Positions 27,128 through 37,100 of a stretch of DNA of 64,000 bases are shown here, piece after piece. The stretch spans positions 1,240,001 through 1,304,000 of the forward strand of contig NZ_CP133262.1 of assembly GCF_030915405.1 (NCBI RefSeq), in the 5' to 3' direction. The number at the start of each line of letters is the position of its first letter. The stretch's first letter is position 1. This DNA is from Neobacillus nitrireducens. Its GTDB lineage: Bacteria; Bacillota; Bacilli; Bacillales; Cytobacillaceae. The notes beneath the pieces were generated by a model, which saw only the letters and a program-made list of their open reading frames with translations, had not been told where the DNA came from and ran no database searches. The position numbers and the translations under genes are program-made.

Positions 27128-27898
27128 TTATTTAGAAACGGATTGAATACCTAAATATTCTTCAAGTGTAATGCCGCGATATTTAATTGGTTTTGAGATA
27201 TGTCCTACGTAACGAAGATGCCACGGTTCATACTTATAACCTGTAATAGGTTCTTTTCCTTTTGGGTAACGAACAATAAACCCAAAATTCGCACTGTTTT
27301 TACTTAACCAGGCCGCTTCTTTTTTGCTTCCAAAACAAGATGAAACTGCGCATATTCCATCTGCTCCGCTGACATCAATCGCTAAACCTGTTTGATGTTC
27401 ACTGGTTCCCGGAATCGCACTATATGTTAGGGCTTTTTTAAATCCATCTTTTTTAACATACTTGTTAAATAATACTTTTTGTGTTGCATAAGAACGATAT
27501 GCAGATACCCCGCTCAAATTAATTCCATCCTTTTTAGCAGCGGCAAACATCTTTTCTAAATCTCTTGCGGCTTCCTGCCTCATTTTACGTTTTTCAATTT
27601 TTTCTTTGAATAGAAAAGGTACTCTCGGATATACTAAATTCTTCGGCACATAAGTAATAGGTAAATAATATTTTTTATTTACTACGGAAGCTAGCGAAGT
27701 TGGATAGGGGGTTAATGTAACAGCACTTATTCTAGTTTTTCGTTTGTTATTAAGGTTCTTATCATAAGGGTTCGATATGTTCATTTGATTAAATTTGTTT
27801 TTCTTAGGTGATGATAATTCATTTGAATTTTTGTTACATCCTGTCAGACTTATTATTAAAAAGAACACCAATAAGAAACTGATGTTTATTTTAATCAT
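27128..27898 (-). CDS. VanY/D-alanyl-D-alanine carboxypeptidase family lipoprotein
   Basis: 256-aa exported zinc peptidase of the M15B (VanY) family, which trims the terminal D-Ala of peptidoglycan stem peptides. The signal peptide ends in lipobox SLTGC (Cys21). The zinc motif SEHQTGLAIDVS and the C-terminal EPWHLRYVG give the His/Asp/His ligands and catalytic Glu. The architecture is that of Bacillus YodJ-like proteins. A clear AGGAGG precedes the ATG. It is monocistronic with its own terminator. Proximity to germination genes may be coincidental. Confidence 0.92.
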   Translation of the reverse strand: MIKINISFLLVFFLIISLTGCNKNSNELSSPKKNKFNQMNISNPYDKNLNNKRKTRISAVTLTPYPTSLASVVNKKYYLPITYVPKNLVYPRVPFLFKEKIEKRKMRQEAARDLEKMFAAAKKDGINLSGVSAYRSYATQKVLFNKYVKKDGFKKALTYSAIPGTSEHQTGLAIDVSGADGICAVSSCFGSKKEAAWLSKNSANFGFIVRYPKGKEPITGYKYEPWHLRYVGHISKPIKYRGITLEEYLGIQSVSK

Positions 27899-28024
27899 GT
27901 ATCTTAGCCTCCTTTACAATTACGCTTATAATGCCTTATAAAAGGAGATTTATTCTTAGAAAGAATATCGTTTTATTAAGGTATCGATATAAAATTTGAA
28001 CTGAATTGAATCAACAATATAAAA

Positions 28025-28066
28025 GAGTCAGTCCCTCAATGCTTTACCACATTGGTGAACTGACTC
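28025..28066 (-). terminator. terminator downstream of CwlJ-like gene
   Basis: GAGTCAGT/ACTGACTC form an outer 8-bp stem with an inner CAATG/CATTG pairing; on the minus strand TTTTATA follows. It lies about 110 nt beyond the stop at 28175. Confidence 0.6.
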
Positions 28067-28174
28067 CTAATAGGTATATAATGAAGAATCTTGGGTGTAT
28101 ATGGACAGAGATAGCACTTTTCTTTGTTTCGACATTAAACATTCATCAAAACAATAATTGAAAAAAGAGTAAGT

Positions 28175-28618
28175 CTACCTTCCGATATAAACACTTTCAC
28201 ATGTTCCAGGTTTTGGTTCATAAAAACAATGTTCTTTAAACTGACCAGCAAAAGGTTGACCATACCATGTTGGAGGACAAGCACCACTTGGATTAAAATA
28301 CCAGAGGGAATATTTGGCTGGATTTTCTCTCCAATAATCTAAATTTTTTTGTGCTAATCTTTTTTCAGCAGTCCTAGCTCTTTGATAAAACACATTACCT
28401 TTTTGAACCGCTTCAAAAGAATAATTTCCACCTTGCACATGAAAAATTGCTTGTTCCACCGTCCTTATATCTTTAAAATCTAAACACTCTGCTTTCACAC
28501 GATTTACAATTACGTTCCCAACATATAACATTCCTTGTTTTCCTTCACCTTCGGCTTCTGCTCTCATCATTCTTGCCATTAAATCGACTTCATGAATTCT
28601 GTAATTAATTCTTGTCAT
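28175..28618 (-). CDS. cell wall hydrolase, CwlJ/SleB C-terminal type
   Basis: 147-aa protein consisting of a single Hydrolase_2 (SleB/CwlJ) domain, the lytic domain that degrades spore cortex peptidoglycan with muramic delta-lactam. The catalytic glutamate is in MMRAEAEGE (about residue 20-22), and VGNVIVNRV, FVQG-like and YFNPSGACPPTWYGQPFAGQ segments match CwlJ. There is no signal peptide, as in CwlJ of Bacillus (142 aa), which is made in the mother cell and lodged in the coat. The usual partner gerQ is not adjacent. It could be CwlJ itself or a paralogue such as YkvT-like. Confidence 0.88.
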   Translation of the reverse strand: MTRINYRIHEVDLMARMMRAEAEGEGKQGMLYVGNVIVNRVKAECLDFKDIRTVEQAIFHVQGGNYSFEAVQKGNVFYQRARTAEKRLAQKNLDYWRENPAKYSLWYFNPSGACPPTWYGQPFAGQFKEHCFYEPKPGTCESVYIGR

Positions 28619-29018
28619 TTTTTCACCCCAAAATATAGTATGAAAAAAAGCCTACATTGATGTTATTGTTTTTAAAATATGAATGTATTATCAAATTAAT
28701 TTTAATTCCTCCGTGAAGGGAGCAATAATAATCATACTCATTAGTTTTACTATAGTAGGTATTCCTACTTTTTTTAAGCTTTACACCAAGCATTTGTTTG
28801 AACCTCTGTCCAATAAGGGTGACCTCTTTATTGCTGAGGTGATAGGTCAATCTAGTTTGTTGCGGTCCGGGGTGGTATGGTATGGGTTTTAACATTATTT
28901 CATTTGATTGAGCTTATAAATTATAAATAATACAAAGAAACAGCTGACCCTTATCTTTTTTTGGTCAACTGTTTGACAATTAATTATTAACCAAAGTCAA
29001 TATAATTCTATAAATAAA
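28619..29018. other. gene-poor 400-bp stretch
   Basis: Two overlapping frames exist here (minus 28623-28895, 90 codons; plus 28683-28892), but neither has a family I recognise and the minus frame lacks a good ribosome binding site. A frame on the minus strand contains a GIPTI...IIIAPFTEEL stretch reminiscent of a decayed CPBP-type membrane protease, too short to call. A terminator-like hairpin AAACAG-x-TGACC/GGTCA-x-CTGTTT lies at 28938-28974. Confidence 0.35.
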
Positions 29019-29046
29019 AATCACCAATATAAATACATTGGTGATT
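29019..29046 (-). terminator. terminator of the nagB operon
   Basis: AATCACCAAT/ATTGGTGATT form a perfect 10-bp stem with an 8-nt loop followed by TTTTTATTT on the minus strand. It lies 17 nt beyond the stop of the 39-codon frame that follows nagB. Confidence 0.8.
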
Positions 29047-29062
29047 ACTTTTGGACTACTAT

Positions 29063-29182
29063 CTAACTTAAGAGTAAGCCTTCTGTCCGAGGGTCCTTGG
29101 CTGTATTCTCTTTATCTAATATAACAGCCCGAATCTGTTCTGCAATATCAATATCCACTATACCTAAGTCTCTAGAACCCAT
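29063..29182 (-). CDS. 39-aa open frame translationally coupled to nagB, unknown
   Basis: The nagB stop TAA overlaps the start ATG of this frame (TAATG), and the frame ends 17 nt before the operon terminator, so it fills the space exactly. The product begins MGSRDLGIVDIDIAEQIRAV and ends TEGLLLS; the middle looks amphipathic. I recognise no family. It may be a real small protein, or the C-terminus of a decayed gene that has become coupled. Confidence 0.4.
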   Translation of the reverse strand: MGSRDLGIVDIDIAEQIRAVILDKENTAKDPRTEGLLLS

Positions 29183-29907
29183 TAAATTTCCGCAATCGTC
29201 CCGCTATCCACAATAACAGTTATATTCGGATGGTTTTTTAGAATAGAAGCTGGAAAATCTTCTGAGATTTCTCCTTCTAGCAGTCGCTTAACCGCTTCAA
29301 TTTTCCCCTCACCCGAAACTAATAAGAGGATTTCTTTGCTAGAAAAAATCGTATCAATCCCCATGGTTATCGCTTGCTGCGGGACTTGGTCTATCGAATC
29401 AAAGAATCGAGAATTAGCCTTCCGAGTGGAGTCATCTAGGTCCACAACATGGGTTTTTGATTGAAACGATGTACCTGGCTCGTTAAAGCCTATATGACCA
29501 TTTCTTCCCAAGCCCAATAGTTGTAGATCAATCCCACCATGGTTAGCAATCAAAGATTCATACTGATGACATTCGGCAGAAAGTTGTTCTGAAATACCGT
29601 TTGGTAGATGAATATTTTCTGGCCATAGATCCATATAGTGAAAAAGGTTTTCCTCCATATAATAATGATAACTGTTCGGATCGTCAGGGGATAAACCTAC
29701 ATATTCATCAAGATTAAAGGTTTTCACATGGTGGTAGGAAGTATGATTTCGAAGATGGTCATCGACTAAATAACAATATAAGCCGATGGGTGTACTTCCC
29801 GTTGCCAAGCCTAAATTTATTTTGTCAGCCATTGCCACTTTTTCGATGATGATCGCGGCAGCTGTTCTACATAATTCTGAGTAGTTATCGACTTTCATGA
29901 TCTTCAT
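29182..29907 (-). CDS. nagB: glucosamine-6-phosphate deaminase
   Basis: Converts glucosamine-6-phosphate to fructose-6-phosphate and ammonia. Motifs GLATGSTPIGLY, FNLDEYVGL and GLGRNGHIGFNEPGT are the NagB signature. 241 aa, the normal length. It is the last recognisable gene of the minus-strand disaccharide operon, 92 nt after the GH4 glycosidase, which argues that the imported sugar contains glucosamine or N-acetylglucosamine. No nagA deacetylase is present in the window. Confidence 0.95.
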   Translation of the reverse strand: MKIMKVDNYSELCRTAAAIIIEKVAMADKINLGLATGSTPIGLYCYLVDDHLRNHTSYHHVKTFNLDEYVGLSPDDPNSYHYYMEENLFHYMDLWPENIHLPNGISEQLSAECHQYESLIANHGGIDLQLLGLGRNGHIGFNEPGTSFQSKTHVVDLDDSTRKANSRFFDSIDQVPQQAITMGIDTIFSSKEILLLVSGEGKIEAVKRLLEGEISEDFPASILKNHPNITVIVDSGTIAEI

Positions 29908-29998
29908 TCAAACAGCTCCTTTATGAAGTACTCATGTAACTTGATACGATTATTTTTTATTATCAAGAAATCAGATGAATATCTGACTATCAGATTTG

Positions 29999-31318
29999 CT
30001 ATTTTTTTAAAAACCTAGGTAAATATTCTTTGTGCGCCTCCAGCATTTCGTCTACAATAGCTATCGCCACTTTATCGTTAGCAACAAGCGGATTAATAGT
30101 CAATGCAACGATTGCTTTTTCACGACTTCCTTCTACCGCCGCCTCAATGGCCACTTGTTCAAAAGATTTAATCGTTTGTATCAATCCACGAACGGGAACC
30201 GGCAATTCTCCCATCGTTAATGGAACCGGACCATCCTTTGTGATGACACAGCTAACCTCAACAGCACTGTTATACGGCAGGCCTGAAATTGCCCCTTTGT
30301 TCATTGTATTTAATGGTTGAATATCTCGCTTATCATTGTAAATAGAGGAGATTAAACGACAAGCCGCGTCGGAGTAGTATGCTCCACCACGTTGTTCTAA
30401 CTCAGGTGGTTTTACATCGAGCGTTACATCTTTATATTTTTCAAATAAAGAGGCTTCAATCCGTTGTACGACTTCTGCACGTGTTTCATTTGACTCAAAT
30501 TCTTTCAATTCTCTTGCCAACATCTCAGACGTTTTATAGTAGTAGTGATGGTATGAACATGGGATGATATTGATACCCTTGAGGAATTCAGGTGCCCACT
30601 CCTCTGCGTCAATATTTTTTACAAAACTTGCATTGGCAGGGTCCATTATCATTTCAAGAACTTTATCTTTTACACAAACCCCGTCCAGATAAACTTCTAA
30701 TCCAAAAACCATATGATTCAGACCTGCAAAATCAATTCGAATACGAGAGTGATCCACGTTTAAAAGGTCTGCAATCCCCATTTCCATTCCAATCGGAATA
30801 TTACATAGGCCAATAAATTTCTTTATATTTGAATATCTTAAGGCTGCCTCTGTCACCATACCTGCAGGGTTTGTGAAGTTAAGTACCCACGCATTTGGAC
30901 AAAGTTCCTCCACTTCCTTGCAAATATCCAAAATGACCGGAATCGTTCGGAGCGCTTTAAACAAACCACCTGCACCATTGGTTTCTTGACCAATGACACC
31001 ATGTCTTAATGGAATTCTTTCATCAAGTGCACGTGCAGCCAATTGCCCAATACGAAGCTGTGTAGTCACGAAATCAGCATCTCTCAAAGCTTCTCTACGA
31101 TCATACGAAAGGTGAATCTCCATTGGAACCCCGGCTTTTTTTACCATACGCTTTGCTAGTGCTCCAACAGTTTCTAACTTTTCGCGGCCCGCTTCGATAT
31201 CCACCAGCCAAAGTTCGGTAACTGGAATTTGATCATATCGCTTGATAATCCCTTCAACTAGTTCCGGCGTATAACTAGAGCCCCCGCCTATTGTCACAAT
31301 TTTAAATTTATCAGGCAT
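29999..31318 (-). CDS. 6-phospho-beta-glucosidase, glycoside hydrolase family 4
   Basis: NAD+- and Mn2+-dependent hydrolase that splits the 6-phosphorylated disaccharide delivered by the PTS. The N-terminal dinucleotide fold KIVTIGGGSSYTPELVEG, QTNGAGGLFKALRTIP, the NFTNPAGMVTEA stretch and the metal-site cysteine in GLCNIPIGM identify GH4 (CelF/LicH/ChbF). The ATG at 31318 is preferred: it overlaps the PTS IIA stop by 8 nt and has AAAGGGG upstream, giving 439 aa. Neighbouring nagB hints at a chitobiose- or GlcNAc-type substrate rather than cellobiose. Confidence 0.93.
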   Translation of the reverse strand: MPDKFKIVTIGGGSSYTPELVEGIIKRYDQIPVTELWLVDIEAGREKLETVGALAKRMVKKAGVPMEIHLSYDRREALRDADFVTTQLRIGQLAARALDERIPLRHGVIGQETNGAGGLFKALRTIPVILDICKEVEELCPNAWVLNFTNPAGMVTEAALRYSNIKKFIGLCNIPIGMEMGIADLLNVDHSRIRIDFAGLNHMVFGLEVYLDGVCVKDKVLEMIMDPANASFVKNIDAEEWAPEFLKGINIIPCSYHHYYYKTSEMLARELKEFESNETRAEVVQRIEASLFEKYKDVTLDVKPPELEQRGGAYYSDAACRLISSIYNDKRDIQPLNTMNKGAISGLPYNSAVEVSCVITKDGPVPLTMGELPVPVRGLIQTIKSFEQVAIEAAVEGSREKAIVALTINPLVANDKVAIAIVDEMLEAHKEYLPRFLKK

Positions 31319-31628
31319 TTTTAAAGCCCCTTTCATACAAGTCAACGATCTCTTTTGCCATATCTTTTACGGTTATAGCATTCATCAAGTGATCTTGTGC
31401 ATGAATCATTAAAAGTGAAATTTCTGTTGGAGTTCCACCAATCTCGGATTGAATTAACGTTGTTTGAATATGATGTGCCTCATTTAAAGAATCACTCGCT
31501 TCTTTTAATTTCTGGCGTGCTAATTCCATATTCTGTTCTTTTGCGGCATGAATGGCTTCCATAGCAGCACTTCGACCATTGCCACCATGTAAAATTAATG
31601 TAAAAATTTCTGTTTCATGTTTTACCAT
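31311..31628 (-). CDS. PTS lactose/cellobiose-family IIA component
   Basis: 105-aa phosphocarrier of the lactose/chitooligosaccharide PTS family. It starts with a typical LILHGGNGRSAAMEAIHAAK helix and has the phosphorylated histidine in IHAQDHLMNA (about His76). It receives phosphate from HPr and passes it to IIB. It overlaps the GH4 gene by 8 nt and follows IIB after about 53 nt. Confidence 0.95.
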   Translation of the reverse strand: MVKHETEIFTLILHGGNGRSAAMEAIHAAKEQNMELARQKLKEASDSLNEAHHIQTTLIQSEIGGTPTEISLLMIHAQDHLMNAITVKDMAKEIVDLYERGFKNA

Positions 31629-31681
31629 AAAACTGACCTCCTCTCTCTTTCAAGCGAAACTTTGAAACTCTGAATTCTATA

Positions 31682-31990
31682 CTATTTATTTTCGATTAGT
31701 TTTATTGCTTGCGCGAGAATTGCTTCACCATTACACATGCCGTAATTCATCATATCAATGACTTCAACTGGAATGTTTTTCTCATCACAAATATTTTTCA
31801 TTTCTTTCAAAAGGAAACGTACTTGCGGCCCTAACAATAACACATCAACCGCGTCGATTTCCGAGCGCACAACTGATTCAGAAACTGCCCAAATGCGGGC
31901 CGAAATCCCTTTTAACTCAGCGGCTTTTTCCATTTTTGTTACGATTAGACTAGTAGACATGCCGGCAGAACAACAAAGTAAAATATTCAT
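31682..31990 (-). CDS. PTS cellobiose-family IIB component
   Basis: 102-aa IIB with the P-loop LLCCSAGMSTS and the phosphorylated cysteine at residue 7 (second of the CC pair; MxxLLCCSAGMS). DVLLLGPQVRFLLKEM and VIDMMNYG match IIB-Lac/Cel. It transfers phosphate to the sugar bound by IIC. It lies 17 nt after the RDD-family gene, which separates it from IIC. Confidence 0.94.
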   Translation of the reverse strand: MNILLCCSAGMSTSLIVTKMEKAAELKGISARIWAVSESVVRSEIDAVDVLLLGPQVRFLLKEMKNICDEKNIPVEVIDMMNYGMCNGEAILAQAIKLIENK

Positions 31991-32007
31991 TATTATTTCC
32001 TCTTTCT

Positions 32008-32544
32008 TTATTCAGCTTTTTTGACGTCGTTTTTATTAACAACGACTAATCGAGCAACTCGATCGTGTGCAGCTAATGACTTGGGATTAGCAAATATACT
32101 TATAATAGATATCAAGAATGGGATGCCTTGAAAAAGAAACATCGTTAAAAATTTAATGAAACTCCTAACAACCACTAATAATGCATAAGCAAGCTTACCT
32201 TTTTTGTTATTGAGGTAGGTTAATTTTAATTGAAAGATCAATTTCCCAATTGTAGCTCCCCTGAATAAAAGCGTTGTTAAGAAATCATAACAAAACCAGA
32301 TAATCAGCGTTTGGAGATAGGCCTCATTAAAAAGAGCCATTACCTGTACAGTAGCATCTTGACTAGCAGCTTCACTCATTATTTTTTGAACTTCAATCAT
32401 CCTTGTTAAGACTCCAGGAAAGTTTGGAAATCCGGTAATTCGGTAAATAATTGAAAGTAGGATAAAGACAATCACCGCATCTATAACAAAAGCAGCCATT
32501 CTTTTTAATCGAAACTTAGTAAATAATTTCTTTTTGGTATCCAT
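32008..32544 (-). CDS. RDD family membrane protein inside the PTS operon
   Basis: 178-aa membrane protein with an RDD domain: RLKRMAAFVIDAVIVFILLS carries the conserved Arg and Asp, and two further hydrophobic segments (about 85-105 and 115-150) follow. GATIGKLIFQLKL fits the family. RDD proteins have no single known function; some affect ion transport. It sits between the IIC and IIB genes of one operon with a 17-nt gap to IIB, unusual for a PTS operon, so a role linked to sugar uptake or membrane stress during it is possible. Confidence 0.85.
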   Translation of the reverse strand: MDTKKKLFTKFRLKRMAAFVIDAVIVFILLSIIYRITGFPNFPGVLTRMIEVQKIMSEAASQDATVQVMALFNEAYLQTLIIWFCYDFLTTLLFRGATIGKLIFQLKLTYLNNKKGKLAYALLVVVRSFIKFLTMFLFQGIPFLISIISIFANPKSLAAHDRVARLVVVNKNDVKKAE

Positions 32545-32582
32545 AATAAGTATTCGCTAAAAATTAAGACGTCTATTTGGAT

Positions 32583-32636
32583 CCATCATGTTCACCACGA
32601 ACATGATGGGTGTCAAACTTGAAAAGATTGACACCC
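32583..32636 (-). promoter_or_regulatory. tandem RNA hairpins between IIC and RDD genes
   Basis: Two adjoining stems: CCATCATGTTC/GAACATGATGG (11 bp, 5-nt loop, 32583-32609) and GGGTGTCAA/TTGACACCC (9 bp, 32608-32636). Neither has a strong T run on the minus strand, so they look like transcript-stability or partial attenuation elements that separate IIC expression from downstream genes. Confidence 0.55.
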
Positions 32637-32656
32637 CTAAAGAAGACACGCCTTAA

Positions 32657-33964
32657 TTAATTATTAGCTTTCTCCATTTCTAAATTTTTCTTATCCCACA
32701 TCTTAATGAATGGGAACCAAATTGTAAAGGCGACTGCAAAGGCAACCAATTGCATGACAACACCCATTAGTTTACCACCAGTCATAAGATAACCACTGAT
32801 GAAATATGGTGTTGTCCAAGGAGGCATTGTTCCGTTTGTATAAGGGAAAATCCCTAAATCTGTTCCAAAATAAGTGATAGTTAAAACGGCGATTGGTGCC
32901 AAAATATAGGGAATCATTAAGAATGGGTTTAATACCACTGGAAGACCAAACATAATTGGTTCATTTACGTTGAAGATAGATGGACCAATTGCTAATTTTC
33001 CGACTTTCTTCAGTAGATTCGATTTTGCAAAGAACAACATGTAGATTGCTACTGGTAGAGTAGCCCCCGATCCGCCCATCCAAATACCATTCTCATAGAA
33101 AGAATAAGTAACAATATGCGGTAGAACTTTTGAACCTTCTTTAACAGCATGTAAGTTTGCGTCTGAATTTTGAATCCAAATTGGCTCCATGAAAGCTGTA
33201 ATGATTGATGAACCATGGATCCCAAATGACCATAAAAAGTGCTCCATGAGACACGCGATAAGCGTACCGATATAAGTTGACCCCGCTAAAGTGAATGGCT
33301 TTGAAACAACTTCTCTAATAAAAGTGGCTAAGTTTTCCCAACTTGTATACGCAAATCCAAGTCTTATGAGTAAAAATAACACAATAATAACAAAACCAGG
33401 AATAAGTGCTGTAAATGAACGCGCTACTGTTGGTGGAACAGTATCTGGTAAAGTGATAATGATCTTCTTCTGCAAGAAGAAACGATATATTTCAGCTGTA
33501 ATGATGGCAACAATTAACCCAACAAATAAATACTGTGCAGTAAATAGATCAGGAGACCATGCGGATACTTGCTCTTTACCTAATTTAAAATTACTTAAAA
33601 AGCTGATAATAAAATAGCCTGATAAAGCTAGAACACCTGCTGGTATACCATCAATGTTTTTATTGTCGACTTTATAGCTTGAAGCTAAAGAATAACCAAC
33701 ACCAAAAACCGCAATTATCGTAAGGATACCTAGTGTAGCATTATATACGACATCACCAAACGCACTCCAATTATCTCCAAAAATACTAGCCATGAAGTTT
33801 TGGTACTTTTCTACTTCTAACCATGCCAATGTGATGAAAATAGAACCAATAATCATAAGCGGCATGGCAAACATAATACCGTCACGTAGGGCAAGCAAAT
33901 GTCTTTGATTACCTATTTTTGAAGCGATCGGTAGAAATTTCTCTTCAAAAAAGTTACTTTTCAT
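32657..33964 (-). CDS. PTS cellobiose-family IIC permease
   Basis: 435-aa membrane component of the lactose/cellobiose/chitobiose PTS family, moving the disaccharide across the membrane. About ten hydrophobic segments; the family signatures GIHGSSIITAFMEPIW, WMGGSGATLPV and NVNEPIMFGLPVVLNP are present. Begins MKSNFFEEKFLPIASKIGNQ with AAAGGAGTG upstream of the ATG. It follows the large secreted protein gene after ~155 nt and leads into RDD, IIB, IIA, GH4 and nagB. Confidence 0.95.
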   Translation of the reverse strand: MKSNFFEEKFLPIASKIGNQRHLLALRDGIMFAMPLMIIGSIFITLAWLEVEKYQNFMASIFGDNWSAFGDVVYNATLGILTIIAVFGVGYSLASSYKVDNKNIDGIPAGVLALSGYFIISFLSNFKLGKEQVSAWSPDLFTAQYLFVGLIVAIITAEIYRFFLQKKIIITLPDTVPPTVARSFTALIPGFVIIVLFLLIRLGFAYTSWENLATFIREVVSKPFTLAGSTYIGTLIACLMEHFLWSFGIHGSSIITAFMEPIWIQNSDANLHAVKEGSKVLPHIVTYSFYENGIWMGGSGATLPVAIYMLFFAKSNLLKKVGKLAIGPSIFNVNEPIMFGLPVVLNPFLMIPYILAPIAVLTITYFGTDLGIFPYTNGTMPPWTTPYFISGYLMTGGKLMGVVMQLVAFAVAFTIWFPFIKMWDKKNLEMEKANN

Positions 33965-33984
33965 TTAATGATTCACTCCTTTAT

Positions 33985-34025
33985 GGATCTTGGTAAATTA
34001 GGAAATTCCCCTTCTACCAAGATCC
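33985..34025 (-). promoter_or_regulatory. hairpin in leader before IIC ribosome binding site
   Basis: GGATCTTGGTA/TACCAAGATCC form an 11-bp stem with a 19-nt loop ending 8-9 nt before the AAAGGAG of the IIC gene. On the plus strand a T run follows but the minus strand has none, so it is either an RNA control element of IIC or a weak terminator for the large gene upstream. Confidence 0.45.
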
Positions 34026-34120
34026 TTTTAAAACATTTTTTATTTAATTTAGGAATAATATTAATGAGCTTTTGCAAATACTAAAGTTTTCTAGGTGCAC
34101 CAGTTCATTTCATTTAATTA

Positions 34121-37100
34121 TTAAAGTTTGAATGGTACAACTGTTGTGTAATTACTGTAAACTTTAACCTTACCAACAACAGTGTAAGCACGAGCTTTAA
34201 AGTAGTAAGTTTTACCTTTAACTAGTCCAGTAGCGGTAAATGTTCCTGTTGTGGTTGTTTTCGTCACTTTGCTTGTGAAATTGCTTGCTGATGCGCGATC
34301 AATTTCATAGCCAGAAACACCATTTACTGCAGTCCAAGTTAACTTAATTGAAGTCGGACTTGCTTTCGACGCTTTTAGACCTGTTGGTGACCCAACTTTC
34401 CATTTTGCGTAAAGTGTTGTATTTGCTGTCACTTTATCAGTTGTAAAGTTCCAAGCTGTTTTAAACGCTGCATCTTTGTACCAACCAACAAAGACAAATC
34501 CTTTTCTCGTAGGATTAGCAGGTTTTGTAATTACAGTATTGTAATTTGCTTTTTTAGTAGTAACGGTAGATCCACCATTACTGTTAAATGCCACGTTATA
34601 ACTATTGATTTTCCAGTGAGCAGTTAACTTAACACTTTCTGTTACCCCTGCACCGAAGTTAAATGGTACAGTTGTTGACACGGCATCATTGAACCAACCA
34701 ATGAACGTGTAACCTGTTTTGCTTGGTGTTGTTGGTGCAACAATAGGGTCCTTATAACTTGCAGTTACTGAATCAACTGTAGAACCGCCATTTGAATCAA
34801 ATGAAACTGTTTGTACCGCATCCCTTGAAACAGTTCTTTCAAAAGTCATGATATGACTATCGTTTGCAAAAGTAGGAGAATCGTCTATTTGTACAGCTGA
34901 GTAAGTTACTGTTGCCATAATAGTAGCTGGCTGGTCAGTTATATAATTAACCGCTCCAGTTTCCGAATCAACTACCACATCAGATGGAGAAGATGACTCA
35001 AAAGTAACCTCCACATGTTGATTTCCATCTGTGTTTAAGTCAGTTGAAGCCATTGCTTTTTTCAACCAAGTTGGGTAAGCAAATGTATCTGTATCTACAG
35101 AAGTTGGTGCAATTAGTTCTGCTGAGTTCTTTGCATCAACTACGTTGATTGTGTATGTTACTTTTTGAGGAGTTCTAAAGAATCCGTCAATAACATATCC
35201 AGTTACAGTAACCGTTCCAGGTTTTAAACCCGTTGCGTAAGCACCATAGTGATCACCGTTAACGCTGATTCCATTTGCGTCTACATTTCCAACTTCTTTA
35301 TAATTTGCTAATGCTCTTAAGTCAATGACATCTGCTTTACTACTGTCTGCAATAATCTTTGTTGGTACTCCGTTAACATATCCTGTTTGAGTCCAAGCAT
35401 CTGTTAACCAAGATACGTTCTTAATATAACCTTTAGCTGTTGCATCAAGTTTAACTGAATCACCTACATTGATGGTAAAAGTATGTGAGTCTGCATCATA
35501 TTTGGCGTTCGGGTTCAATTTTGCAATGTTTGTTGGATAAGTTAAACTTTCTGTTCCATTGTTAACTGGAGCAGTAACTTTTGAACCTAAGTCAGCAATA
35601 TAATTCGCATCTTCTGGGTTCTGTGTGATCCAGTATGGCATAGAAATGACTGTTGAAGATTCCAACGTATTGCTTGTACCAGAATCAACGGTTCTTCTTT
35701 CATGCGTTCCAAAAATATTCGTATTGTATTTAGACATCTTTACTTCATCTCGTGGGATTAGTTGGTCAACCATTAAGTCACCAGCTTCATGAGTCACGTC
35801 GTTTCTGTTTGCAGAAAGGACATCCCAGTTCATGTAGTTGTTTGGAATGCGTTTCATTCCCCATTCTGAACCTGCACGATCAACGGTTGCGTCCCCAATA
35901 TCGAATCCTTTAGCTTTCAATGCACCTAGAGAAGCTGCATAGAATTCTGTCATAAATGGATTTTTCTCACGTTTTTCGTTATACCACCATTGCTTCATCC
36001 CGTATAAGATTGCAGGAGCAGTTGCTTTCTCCGCATGGTGAGATAGCGTGTAGTATGAAAGGGCAGCTTCTTCTTCATCAGAATAGTTCATATACGAGTC
36101 GTAAGAAACACCGCTTACCCCCATATCGTCTCCGTTATGCGCAGAAATACCAAAGTATCTTGAAACGTATTGCTTTGTCATATCTAGAAGCGATGTTGAG
36201 TTATAAGACTTCGGATACCTTTTTTCATAATCGTTATGGGTTGTATCAGTTGTCGAAACTTCCTGGCCTGTCATCACTTTGTATTCGTTTGCGTAATCAA
36301 GTGGTGCAATAACATGGATACCTTGTGCCTCAAGCGCTTCTTTTTCAGCTGGAGTATAATTCCCCATATCTCTTGCAGTGACAAGCATTTGCAATGCTAG
36401 TGTTGCGTTTAGAGGACCGTCTTCATAGTCACCATCTACCCATGCACTTGGAACACCATCAAGGAATTCAGGGTTCATGTTCCCCCATCTTGTTGGCGAA
36501 GAAGTAGCATTCAATCCATTTCCTGGAGCAACTCCATTGTAGCGAGCTTCGAGTGCGTTTTCTCCAGTAATACTCATTTGGTAATAATTGTTCAATATTA
36601 CGCTGTTTGTATGGTTGATTAAATCATTCTTTATAATAGCTGCTAATTCAGGGTCACTATCCTTGAATGCATTATATGCAAGGTCAAGAGCGAAGTAGTG
36701 TCCAACTAATTCATCCGTTGAAGTAGTTGCTTTGTAATAAACTTTATCTGAATCAAGGTCTTTTGTATCTTCATCTAATGATGGATTTTGATCATTTACA
36801 ATTTTCGTTAAACGTGTAGGTATTGCAACGGTATCATAAGCTTTTACATTCGTTGCTTGACCATTTTTAAACTGTCCAGGAACAGAGTAGTTAACCGATT
36901 TTCCTGTAATATCAGTCGTTGTTCCTGCTTTCTTTTTAAGCCAAGCAGTATCAAAACTTTTTGCTTCAGCAATGGTAGCACCATTATTCGAACCATCTAC
37001 TTTATATGTTCTAGCAAAGAAACCAGCAGAAGCAGGTTTTCCTGTATCTGTTAACGTGTACTTACCATTATCATCAACGAAAACTGGTTTCGCTTCATTC

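Noticed and set aside
28623-28895. 90-codon minus-strand frame after the CwlJ-like gene and overlapping plus frame
   Set aside because: Neither frame has a recognised family or a convincing start; left as unassigned stretch.
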